The notes under the pieces are model-generated. The model was not told where the DNA came from and did no database searches. It was given only the letters and a program-made list of their open reading frames with translations. 51,991 nucleotides of DNA from assembly GCF_030250645.1 (NCBI RefSeq), contig NZ_JASSVS010000016.1:1-51991 (forward strand), read 5' to 3'. Shown here in pieces: positions 8,159-15,691 of the stretch; positions within the stretch are counted from its first letter, which is position 1; every line of letters starts with the position of its first letter. A program made the position numbers and the translations under genes. The DNA is from Marinobacter azerbaijanicus (GTDB taxonomy: Bacteria > Pseudomonadota > Gammaproteobacteria > Pseudomonadales > Oleiphilaceae).

Positions 8159-8985
8159 ATGAAACAACAGCCCCTCCGCGCTTACCTGACCCGGCTGATC
8201 TGGCTGAGCATTTTACCCTTAGTATTTCTATCCATCTGGTTAGCATGGGAAAGTGTGCGTGACCGGGAGCAGGACCTAAGGAAGAAAGCACATCACCTTG
8301 CTCACAACGTGTCCAGTGCCATCGAACAAACACTGGATTCACATATCCGAGCCTTATCTCTGCTGGCGGACTCGCCCTTGGCAGGTAACCCAGATCGCTG
8401 GCCAGAACTGTATGCCGAGGCACAAGCATTCCGGGAACGCTTTGAGAGCCATGTCATCTTTGCGGATACCGGCGATCCGATGCGCATGCACTTCCATACA
8501 CGCCTTCCTTTTGGAGAAGAACTGCCTCCCGTTCCCCGACCGGAAGGCCGGGCGGCTGCCCCCCAGGCTCTAGCGACGGGACAACCTGCGGTGGGGGACA
8601 GTTTTGCAGGTCCCATAGCTGAGGAAACCCTGGTGGCCATCGCCGTTCCGGGCGGGCGTGGCGAGCAGATAGAGCATTTACTCCCCCAGAGGATATACCT
8701 CGCCTATTGGCAAATGTCGCAGAAGTGGCAAGCCAGACAAATCCCGTCTATCACCTGGGAGACGTTGAAGCATGGCGACACTACACCAGGGACGGCAGGC
8801 AGCTTGATGTCGAGATCCACTCTCACGCGTTGCAGTATGACGGCCAGCCAGCAGAGCTGGTACTTGCCCACGATATAACTGACCGTTTGCAAGCCGAAGC
8901 GGCATTGCGACATAGCGAAGCCGAGTTCCGCGGCAACCGTCCATCTCAAGCATCAGGAGCGTGTATGGCAGACGCAGAAAGATGA
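8159..8985 (+). pseudogene. Decayed membrane sensor with Cache-like and PAS remnants
   Basis: An ATG at 8159 with AAGGAAGG starts a membrane-anchored sensor: an N-terminal helix (ILPLVFLSIWLAW), then an extracellular Cache-like region. The homologous frame stops making sense near 8690. In another frame, 8707-8985 encodes the end of a PAS/PAC domain (HYTRDGRQLDVEI ... HDITDRLQAEAALR). A frameshift with internal deletion therefore joins the two parts, and any output domain (kinase or cyclase) is gone. It was probably a sensor kinase or diguanylate cyclase and is not functional now. Confidence 0.75.
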
Positions 8986-8998
8986 TGCTTGGGGTAAT

Positions 8999-9018
8999 CA
9001 GGGTTCTAGCGAACCCTG
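8999..9018 (+). terminator. Short hairpin with T run after the sensor pseudogene
   Basis: CAGGGTTC (8999-9006) pairs with GAACCCTG (9011-9018), loop TAGC, followed by TTTCC. It may be the original terminator left behind by the decayed sensor gene. Confidence 0.4.
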
Positions 9019-9087
9019 TTTCCTAGTGGACCTTCCTATCGTCAGCACAGTCCGCATGGTTGACGAGTCCGCTGCGCGGCGCCGCTC

Positions 9088-9206
9088 AGGGCACCGGCCG
9101 CGCCACTGGCACTACCGGCCGCCGCGCCGGTGACACCGCTCACCTTGCGCCCGTAGTTGCGTGATACCACCTGATGCGATCCGCAGCTCGGGCAGTGAAT
9201 CGACAT
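9088..9206 (-). pseudogene. Broken duplicate of the zinc-ribbon/glycine-zipper gene
   Basis: The segment 9088-9257 matches 5591-5760 without gaps over 170 bp, with scattered substitutions. It includes the AGGAGG ribosome-binding site, the ATG at 9206, the CPSCGSH zinc half-site and the first glycine-zipper residues. The rest of the gene is missing beyond 9088. The remnant cannot make the second zinc half-site. Confidence 0.8.
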
Positions 9207-9371
9207 GCTCACCTCCTGTTCGAAAGACGTCGTTTCGTGAAGCCGTCGGGTGGGGCTTCATGGAGGTGAAAAGGGATGGAATCGACTCGGCCTTCGACCA
9301 GCCAGAAACCCTGTGAAAACCCTGTCTTCGACACTAACTTTTTCAAATGCTTAGGGGCGGAATCGCCCCGT

Positions 9372-9578
9372 CTACGGTCGAATTTGAGGGGTCATGTCGC
9401 CCATTTTGCCCGGTTTTCGCTGCCCGGCTAATTGGCTATATATGTTATTGGCGGTAATCAGTAGCTCTATAGCGAGTATCCATAGCACCTGAGAGATCAA
9501 TGGGCTCACGAAGTAAGAGCCCAAGAGATAGCTCAGCAGAGTGAGGTAGATGACGATGGAACTCATCCGATAGGACAC
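9372..9578 (-). CDS. Possible small membrane protein
   Basis: A 68-residue ORF with two hydrophobic segments (about residues 6-25 and 28-47) and a basic tail. I recognise no family, and it may be a remnant. It lies in a stretch (9258-9811) otherwise without genes. Confidence 0.25.
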   Translation of the reverse strand: MSYRMSSIVIYLTLLSYLLGSYFVSPLISQVLWILAIELLITANNIYSQLAGQRKPGKMGDMTPQIRP

Positions 9579-9811
9579 CCCACCAGCACGCCCTGACGAA
9601 GAAGACGACTGCCAAGAGCCATCGATTCAACGAGACCCATGAGGGAGTGACGGCAGCGCCACGTCACGATGTCTCCAAGGCGATCAGCCAGCGAATCCAT
9701 GAACAGGCCTCTGGGGGGGCCTGATGCGTGCTTGCTGTCGACGTAAATCTCTACACGCCTCGGCGATGGTACGAGCAAACCGCTCCCAGACCATCAAGAG
9801 AGGCGTTTCCC

Positions 9812-10933
9812 ATGTACGACGAGGTTTACGACGATACCCTGAGCGAAGCCGACATGCTGGCCATCTCCCAGAGCATGAGCAGCAGCGTGCTAACGACTTC
9901 CACCCTGGGCCAGGAGATCGCCACCCTTTCCGACCACCTGTGGCGACAGGACGTGATCGAGGCCGATCGGCAGCTGAAAGCCTTGGCCGCCGCGGAGCCG
10001 CTGTTGCAGAGTGAACGGGTGATCCTGCCGGATGGGTACGGCAGCAATATCGTGGTGTTAACGCCGGATGCGCTCCTGGATACGCTGACCACGCTCTACA
10101 CGGTGCTGGTGACGATCTTCCAGGAGACCGAGATCGGGGAGCATTATCGGCCGAGCCCTTACGCCAAGCGCTTCCTGTGGGCGTTTGCCAGCTGTGCCTA
10201 CCTGCACGAAGCGGGGTTTCATGAACCGCCGACCATGAGCCGACAGATCGCCGAACAGACGGTCATCGACCTCAATAAACGGCTGACGGCTTGGTATCAA
10301 GGCCTGAAGCAGCCGGACTTTGCCTACGAGTGCAGCCGCAATCGTCGCAACAGCGGCAAAAACTACCAGCGTCTTCGCCACTTGGTGGACGCGCTGTTCG
10401 CTCGCCACAGTCGCATGACGGTGCTGCGGGTGGATCTGGGCTACACCAAGTTCGATGGCCCCTACATCGATTACGAGACGGCGCGCTACCACCGCGAGCA
10501 GCTGTGTCTGGCGTTCCACTCTAGCCAGCTGTTCGATCACCTGATCGGCTACGCCTGGAAGCTGGAGTGGCAACCCGTGAAGGGCTTCCATTACCACTTC
10601 TTGTTCTTCTTCGAGGGGCGCCAGGTGCAGGAAGACATTACCCAGGCTCGGCGCATCGGTGAATTCTGGCAGCATGCGATCACCGGCAGCCAAGGGAGGT
10701 ACTACAACTGCAACCTCGACGCAGAGGGTAGATACCATTACAACGCGATGGGGTGCATTGACTATCACGACTTCGAGAAGCAGCGTGGGCTGGACTATAT
10801 CGCCCGTTACTTGACCAAGGTCGACGAATACGCCGCCATGCTGGTAACGGGTCGTACCTTTCAGACCAGCAGTCCCTCCGGATCTTTCTTCGGGCCTCGC
10901 CCTGGACGCCCACGACAATACCGCCGCCACTAG
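9812..10933 (+). CDS. YagK/YfjJ (inovirus Gp2-like) protein with HUH-type motif
   Basis: A 373-residue protein of the inovirus-Gp2/YagK/YfjJ family found on P4-like islands and prophages. The C-terminal half looks like a rolling-circle Rep: motif LRVDLGYTKFDG near 205-216, an HUH-type metal motif H260-Y-H262 followed by hydrophobics, and tyrosines near YIARYLTK (329-336) that could be nucleophiles. The longer frame begins at 9728, but the ATG at 9812 has GAGAGG upstream and matches the family start. It may act in replication or mobilisation of the excised island; the nickase role is inferred from motifs only. Confidence 0.82.
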   Translation: MYDEVYDDTLSEADMLAISQSMSSSVLTTSTLGQEIATLSDHLWRQDVIEADRQLKALAAAEPLLQSERVILPDGYGSNIVVLTPDALLDTLTTLYTVLVTIFQETEIGEHYRPSPYAKRFLWAFASCAYLHEAGFHEPPTMSRQIAEQTVIDLNKRLTAWYQGLKQPDFAYECSRNRRNSGKNYQRLRHLVDALFARHSRMTVLRVDLGYTKFDGPYIDYETARYHREQLCLAFHSSQLFDHLIGYAWKLEWQPVKGFHYHFLFFFEGRQVQEDITQARRIGEFWQHAITGSQGRYYNCNLDAEGRYHYNAMGCIDYHDFEKQRGLDYIARYLTKVDEYAAMLVTGRTFQTSSPSGSFFGPRPGRPRQYRRH

Positions 10934-11197
10934 GTGTTACTGCGGCCTCATTTTTGACACCCGTTTGCCTCTTCTTTGTAAGGTACCTGAGATAACGGGA
11001 AGAATCCGGCGGTACATGACAAAGCATCGGGGACGACGCTGCTTCGGGGTGAGCAGAGACGTATTGCTGCGAGGAGTTCAAAAAATCCCACTTCGACTCC
11101 CCTCCCGGGAGAGCATCACCACGGCGATCCTCTCAGTACCCAGTAGCGCAGTGAGCTCGCTCTGCTGCTGGTTCACCCATCACAGGAGATGATCACC

Positions 11198-11356
11198 ATG
11201 GCAAAAGGTAAGACAAACATGACCCAGGCAGCTGCCTCACGTATCCAGAGCAGCACGGCGAAATCGAACGGCGGCAAAGTGTCACCGGGTGACTTTGCTG
11301 CTCGAGCTACCAGGGCGGCCGCTCACAACACTGGTGGTAATGGCGGTAAGAAGTAG
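11198..11356 (+). CDS. Small SMP-like protein (52 aa)
   Basis: An unlisted small gene with AGGAG upstream of the ATG at 11198. It encodes a basic, Ala/Gly-rich protein with the pattern AAASRIQSSTAKSNGGKV ... FAARAT. This resembles the short bacterial proteins related to plant seed-maturation (SMP) domains, recognised by AAxRIQSxxAKxxGG and SFAxRAQ-type motifs. Function in bacteria is unknown to me. It ends 15 bp from the convergent 429-aa gene. The 10934-11197 gap before it holds nothing I recognise. Confidence 0.6.
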   Translation: MAKGKTNMTQAAASRIQSSTAKSNGGKVSPGDFAARATRAAAHNTGGNGGKK

Positions 11357-11371
11357 CTGTAGGGTCCAGTG

Positions 11372-12661
11372 CTAAGGCCCAGGTTCACCGCTGGTGGCCT
11401 GGGTCTTGGCATGTGCCCAGTACTGGGGGTATCGCGAGAACTTCTGTACTAACCATTCAAAATCCAAATCCTCGGCAAGGGCTGGCTGTTCTTGAACTAG
11501 CTGGTTCAACAGGGTCCTTTCCTGTTCGATCCATCTGGTCCAGACGGTGGCTACGCGTGTCATGATAAATGGAAAGAAAGCGCCATAGTTCTCACCAGTA
11601 ATAGACTCTAGAAAATCGGTCAACTGATCGGTATCGGGGACAGTTCCAGCCCTCCATTCCTTTAACCTGGAAAGCCGGGTCGCATCGGCAGCATTCTTGA
11701 TGTCTTCTTGATCCGCCTGGCCTCTGACTCTTGTCCTCCCCTCGTTAGGGCGAGGCAAGTGCTGCGCCATGAGTCGGTACGACATCGGCCTCTCGCCGAG
11801 TGGCGAGAGAACATCTCGCCAGAATTCGTAAAGCTGATACGTTGGAGTTGTTAGCTTTCCCTTTGTAAGCAGAGGCATCAGTTTCCCCATACCACCGTGG
11901 TTGACCAGAGCATCTGCTAGTTTGCATGGCATCTTAAGCGATTCTTTTATTTCCAGCATGTCAGCCATGATGTTGGCAAGGAGTTGATGGTAAAAATCGA
12001 CTCGAAGGCAAAATAAACATTTTAGAACGTCTGCTACCATCGGCGTCGTTCTCGGCTGTCCAGGCCGACTGGTATCGATCATTGCAGCGCTATAGTTTTG
12101 GATCTCGTGTGAGTTTAGCAAGGTGTGGTGTCGGAACGCTTCGCAAATAGTTTTGCGCATTAGAGTAAGCTTCTCTTCTGGCAAGGCCTGCATCTTCCTG
12201 GATTGATGACATGACAGGATTAGCTCCCTTTCCGCTTTGGCGCGCCTCTTCAGAAAAGAGAATGTCAGGGGGAGATCGAGTTTCTGTATCGGCTGATGTC
12301 TGTTGATTCCCTCGAGAAGTCCTTGGCTGAATATCAGCCACTTGGTTCCGTTGGTATTGCTGGCTACGGGCTCTGTCGGAGTAATACGATTGAGCAGTTC
12401 TGTGACGTTTTTTTGTTCTAGAACTCTATGGAGGTTGCTCTCGATTCTTTCGGCAGTGCGAGGAGACACCCCATTCTGACAGGCCTTCCTTAGTGTCTTT
12501 CGGTCGACCCGTGCTGGCTCAAAATGTTCATCTTCCTGCATCCGATAGAGGAGCGTGTGCATACCGGTGCATTTGTCGTCGATCCAGCCGACAAGCTCCC
12601 ATACTGGTGGCATAAACGGGAATAGTGCTTCGGGTGTATCAATGATTACCTTCTCTGCCAT
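11372..12661 (-). CDS. Hypothetical protein, 429 aa
   Basis: A mostly helical soluble protein with no motif I recognise. A segment near residues 55-80 (KTLRKACQNGVSPRTAERIE) could be a helix-turn-helix. A Trp-rich C-terminus (FEWLVQKFSRYPQYWAH) follows. The ATG at 12661 is chosen because AGGA lies six bases upstream of it and not of the alternative at 12676. GC is lower than in the BREX genes. It stands alone between the small SMP-like gene and the secreted SH3-like gene, just before BREX, in the area where accessory genes of unknown function are expected. Confidence 0.72.
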   Translation of the reverse strand: MAEKVIIDTPEALFPFMPPVWELVGWIDDKCTGMHTLLYRMQEDEHFEPARVDRKTLRKACQNGVSPRTAERIESNLHRVLEQKNVTELLNRITPTEPVASNTNGTKWLIFSQGLLEGINRHQPIQKLDLPLTFSFLKRRAKAERELILSCHQSRKMQALPEEKLTLMRKTICEAFRHHTLLNSHEIQNYSAAMIDTSRPGQPRTTPMVADVLKCLFCLRVDFYHQLLANIMADMLEIKESLKMPCKLADALVNHGGMGKLMPLLTKGKLTTPTYQLYEFWRDVLSPLGERPMSYRLMAQHLPRPNEGRTRVRGQADQEDIKNAADATRLSRLKEWRAGTVPDTDQLTDFLESITGENYGAFFPFIMTRVATVWTRWIEQERTLLNQLVQEQPALAEDLDFEWLVQKFSRYPQYWAHAKTQATSGEPGP

Positions 12662-12876
12662 GGGGTGTCCTGCCAAGGCTGCTGGCGTCCTGCACCGGCT
12701 GATGTCCCTAACCCTAACCTATGTACTAGCAGTGGTGGCAGGCCATTAAGTATAATTTTCTAGTTCAGTCGAAGCTGTCATGATGCTGCGGTGAAGGTAT
12801 GGCTACGCTTGGGCACTGCAGCAGTGACCCGTGGGGTACCATCCCCGTAGGGCTCACAGAGAGAATTGGGTTGATA

Positions 12877-13539
12877 ATGAGAAGAATTATTTTTTTTGCG
12901 TTGTTATGGCTGATGTCGATGGCCACGGCAGTGGCAATGCCGATCGGGATGACGACGGCGCAGTCGTTGAATGTCCGATCAGCGCCCTCGGGTGAGGTGG
13001 TGGCCTCTTTGCCAATGGGCACGGTCGCTGGCGTGCTGGATATGGAGGGGAACTGGCTGAAGATCATGTACTTCGAGGGAGGGGGCACCAATCGTTCTAG
13101 AGAAGGTTGGATCCATAGCCAGCACTTCCGCTTGACCTCTGCGTCCGGTGTCGGTGGTTCGAGCTGCGATACGGAATATCGTTCTGGGGCAGAGGTCTGC
13201 TTGAATATCATTAATACCAACCTTGATTGTCGCGAAGACTTATCCAGCGACACCTACCGGAGCTGCGACGTCACTGCCGAGTACGAACTGACGACCGACT
13301 ACCGTGGGCAATCGTCCCTAGGTGTGGATGTCTCCTGCGACGCCGAGATTACCCACCAGACCGTCAACGGCAGGCGGCGGAGTAGTTCAGAGTCAGAGTG
13401 GTTCAGCCATTCGCTGTATTCTCAGGGCTCAGACTGGGATGCGATGAATCTTTCCTTCAGTTTCAATAGCTTTGATGATATCTATCGGGTTCAACTTGAT
13501 TCGGTGACGTGTAGGATCGAGAGCATACAGCTGTGGTAA
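12877..13539 (+). CDS. Secreted protein with bacterial SH3-like domain
   Basis: A 220-residue exported protein. Residues 1-20 form a signal peptide (hydrophobic FFALLWLMSMATAVA, cleavage after Ala). Residues about 25-85 form an SH3b-type domain with the signature SLNVRSAPSGEVVASLPMG and a closing EGWIHSQHF. The C-terminal half has an even number of cysteines and many Ser/Asp residues, probably a disulfide-stabilised beta domain. The ATG at 12877 is chosen because it starts the signal peptide. SH3b domains usually bind the cell wall. No partner gene is evident. Confidence 0.8.
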   Translation: MRRIIFFALLWLMSMATAVAMPIGMTTAQSLNVRSAPSGEVVASLPMGTVAGVLDMEGNWLKIMYFEGGGTNRSREGWIHSQHFRLTSASGVGGSSCDTEYRSGAEVCLNIINTNLDCREDLSSDTYRSCDVTAEYELTTDYRGQSSLGVDVSCDAEITHQTVNGRRRSSSESEWFSHSLYSQGSDWDAMNLSFSFNSFDDIYRVQLDSVTCRIESIQLW

Positions 13540-13843
13540 CCAAAGCTAAGAAAAGCGGAGCTTGCCTTGCACCTCAACACGCGCCAGCCCGGCTGGAGCT
13601 GACCTTTCCTCAATCGGTATGGCCGATAGAGCCACTTACCGGGCAGGGCGTGTCAAGTCAGTAGACTAAGGGCGAGCCTCCCGGCTGGAGCTATGCCCAG
13701 AGAGGCAATCCAGATGCTGCCTCTCGCGATTAACTGTGACCTGGCGTAACATGAATTTCTTCATGAGAGGTACGAGAAGGCTCTCGTTAATACATGTTTT
13801 TTCAACGTATTGGCGTCAAGCTTTCAGGCACGCAGGGGACACC
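13540..13843. promoter_or_regulatory. Leader region of the BREX operon
   Basis: About 300 bases without a gene before brxE. A 13-base motif CCCGGCTGGAGCT occurs twice (near 13589 and 13679). A small inverted repeat CGAGA...TCTCG lies near 13778. The BREX promoter must be here, but I cannot assign its -35/-10 elements securely. Confidence 0.4.
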
Positions 13844-14341
13844 ATGATCAAGGATGCAGCAACGCTGGCCGAGCTGCGCGTGCTCGTCGGCTACCTGGGG
13901 GAGCAGTCACCGGCCTGGTGGAGCTCTCACTTCTTCGGCCCATCGGCCATGGCCTTTCTGACGCCTGTGTTTGGCCGATCTGCTCGGCAGGCGCAGTACC
14001 AAGGGGTGCTGGAGGCTGCCCGGCGTGTTCATGATGAACACATCGGCATAGGCCGCACCCTGCACCTCTTCCATATGCCGGAGCACTATGAACAGGGAGC
14101 AGCCAGCCTGGTTGCCGATCGCGAGCGGGTCGAAGCGTTATTTGCCCACATCGATTCGCCACAGAGCGTACAGGCCCGCCTGGAAGCGCTGGCCTCGCCG
14201 CAGAAGGCAAAGGAAGGTCCCGTCGTCGTCGGCGACCTTGGCGATAGCCTGGCGATGCCCCTTGCCACCATGGCCGGCCTCTATCTGGACGCGTTCCGGC
14301 GCGGCATTCAGACCTACCCCTACCTGCGGGAGGCGCAGTGA
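13844..14341 (+). CDS. brxE: BREX protein BrxE
   Basis: A 165-residue protein that fits the BrxE family: opening ELRVLVGYLGEQSPAWW, then FFGPSAMAFLTPVF, AQYQGVLEAARRVHDEHIG and HLFHMPEH. BrxE is a small BREX protein of unknown function, named from BREX type 6 loci, where it is the first gene. Here too it is the first gene, and its stop overlaps the GTG start of brxA in a GTGA arrangement, so the two are translationally coupled. The ATG at 13844 has AGGGGA upstream. Finding BrxE with BrxL (not the BrxD/BrxHI of type 6) is unusual. Confidence 0.75.
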   Translation: MIKDAATLAELRVLVGYLGEQSPAWWSSHFFGPSAMAFLTPVFGRSARQAQYQGVLEAARRVHDEHIGIGRTLHLFHMPEHYEQGAASLVADRERVEALFAHIDSPQSVQARLEALASPQKAKEGPVVVGDLGDSLAMPLATMAGLYLDAFRRGIQTYPYLREAQ

Positions 14342-15123
14342 GCCAACCGCCTCTCTACACGACTCAGCTTCAGGCCGGCCTGGGATTGATCGAGGAAACC
14401 CAGCGGCTCCTCGAGCTCTATGAGCCCGGGATGCGCTATCCCCAGCTGTTCACCAAGGCACTCGAGTCAGGCCAGTTTCCGCTGGTCTCGGCGAGACGAT
14501 TGGATAATATCGTTCGAGAATGTTTCGGGCCGCGCTACCTGCGCCAGCCGGGCGTCGCCGAGTGGCTGAAGCAGCTGCTGCCCCATCTCGATAGCGACGC
14601 GCGCCGCCAGCTGTTGATGCTGCACACCGCCCGGGCCAATCCCATCCTGGCCGACTTCATCCGCGAGGTGTACTGGCCCCGCTATACCTCCGGTCGAGAT
14701 TCTCTCTCTCGCGATGACGCGCTGCGCTTCGTCGAGGATGCCGTGCGCGCGGGTAGGACACAGAAACGCTGGGCCGATAGCACCATCAGCCGGATTTCTA
14801 GCTACCTGCTCAGCGCTTGCGCCGACTTCGGCCTGCTGGAGTCTCGCCGCAGCGGGCCACGCCGGCTCTATTCCGTGCGACTCTCCACCCGCGTGGCCGG
14901 CTACCTGGCCTATCACCTCAAATTCCAGGGGCTCGGTGACAACCAGGTGCTCAATCACCCCGACTGGCAGCTCTTCGGCCTGGAGCGCGCGGACGTGCGC
15001 GAGCAATTCAAGCGGCTATCGCTCGAGGGTCTGCTGATCATGCAGACCGCCGGTAACGTCACGCATATCAGCTGGCAGCACAAGAACATGCAGGAGGTAG
15101 TCAATGTCCTCGCTGGATACTGA
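14338..15123 (+). CDS. brxA: BREX protein BrxA (DUF1819)
   Basis: A 261-residue BrxA/DUF1819 protein, a small helical DNA-binding component of BREX. Typical blocks are ETQRLLELYEPGM, RRLDNIVRECFGPRYL, and LLMLHTARANPILADFIREVYWP, followed by a winged-helix-like C-terminal part. Translation starts at GTG 14338 inside the brxE stop, with GGGAGG just upstream. Its 3' end overlaps brxB by 20 bp. Confidence 0.9.
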   Translation: MSQPPLYTTQLQAGLGLIEETQRLLELYEPGMRYPQLFTKALESGQFPLVSARRLDNIVRECFGPRYLRQPGVAEWLKQLLPHLDSDARRQLLMLHTARANPILADFIREVYWPRYTSGRDSLSRDDALRFVEDAVRAGRTQKRWADSTISRISSYLLSACADFGLLESRRSGPRRLYSVRLSTRVAGYLAYHLKFQGLGDNQVLNHPDWQLFGLERADVREQFKRLSLEGLLIMQTAGNVTHISWQHKNMQEVVNVLAGY

Positions 15124-15676
15124 CTTCAACGAACTGATAGAGCGGATACGCCACGGTCGCGAGTTCGGCCACGCCAGCTTCGAGCCGATCTTCTACCTAG
15201 TGTTTCGCCCCGAGCAGATCCTTTCCGTGAAGCGACATCTGACCGCCTGGAAGAGCCGGCTGAGCAACGAGGGCTGGGACGTTCACACCTTCTCAATCGC
15301 TGAGGCGGTCGACGAGATCCTCGCACAGGCCCGCATGCGCAAGATCTGGCTGACGGCTGACCAACGCAACCCCCTGGACTGGAAGAAGACCAATGCGTCT
15401 CTCGCCAATGCCGTGGCCAACGGGGCGCTTCAGGAGCGGCTCGAAGCCAAGCTGACCGAACTGGAGGGCCAGCCGGGCAGCATCCTGCTCGTCACAGACC
15501 TGGAGGCGCTGCACCCCTATATGCGCATCGGGGTGATCGAAGGGCAGCTCCAGGGGCGCTTCCACGTGCCCACCGTGTTCCTCTACCCCGGAGTACGCAC
15601 CGGCAAGACGCGGCTCAAATTTCTGGGCTTCTACCCCGAAGATGGTAACTACCGGTCGGTCCACGTCGGCGGCTAA
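15104..15676 (+). CDS. brxB: BREX protein BrxB (DUF1788)
   Basis: A 190-residue BrxB/DUF1788 protein, full length for the family. Signatures are FEPIFYLVFRPEQILSVKRH near the N-terminus, SILLVTDLEALHPYMRIGVI, and the closing PTVFLYPGVRTGKTRLKFLG followed by FYPEDGNYRS. BrxB is essential for defence in characterised type 1 systems; its biochemical role is unknown. It overlaps brxA and is followed after 15 bp by brxC. Confidence 0.93.
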   Translation: MSSLDTDFNELIERIRHGREFGHASFEPIFYLVFRPEQILSVKRHLTAWKSRLSNEGWDVHTFSIAEAVDEILAQARMRKIWLTADQRNPLDWKKTNASLANAVANGALQERLEAKLTELEGQPGSILLVTDLEALHPYMRIGVIEGQLQGRFHVPTVFLYPGVRTGKTRLKFLGFYPEDGNYRSVHVGG

Positions 15677-15691
15677 GGAAGGAATGACTAC

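Noticed and set aside
10058..10930. 290-aa minus-strand ORF over the YagK/YfjJ gene
   Set aside because: The plus-strand protein has recognisable motifs and a ribosome-binding site; the antisense frame has neither.
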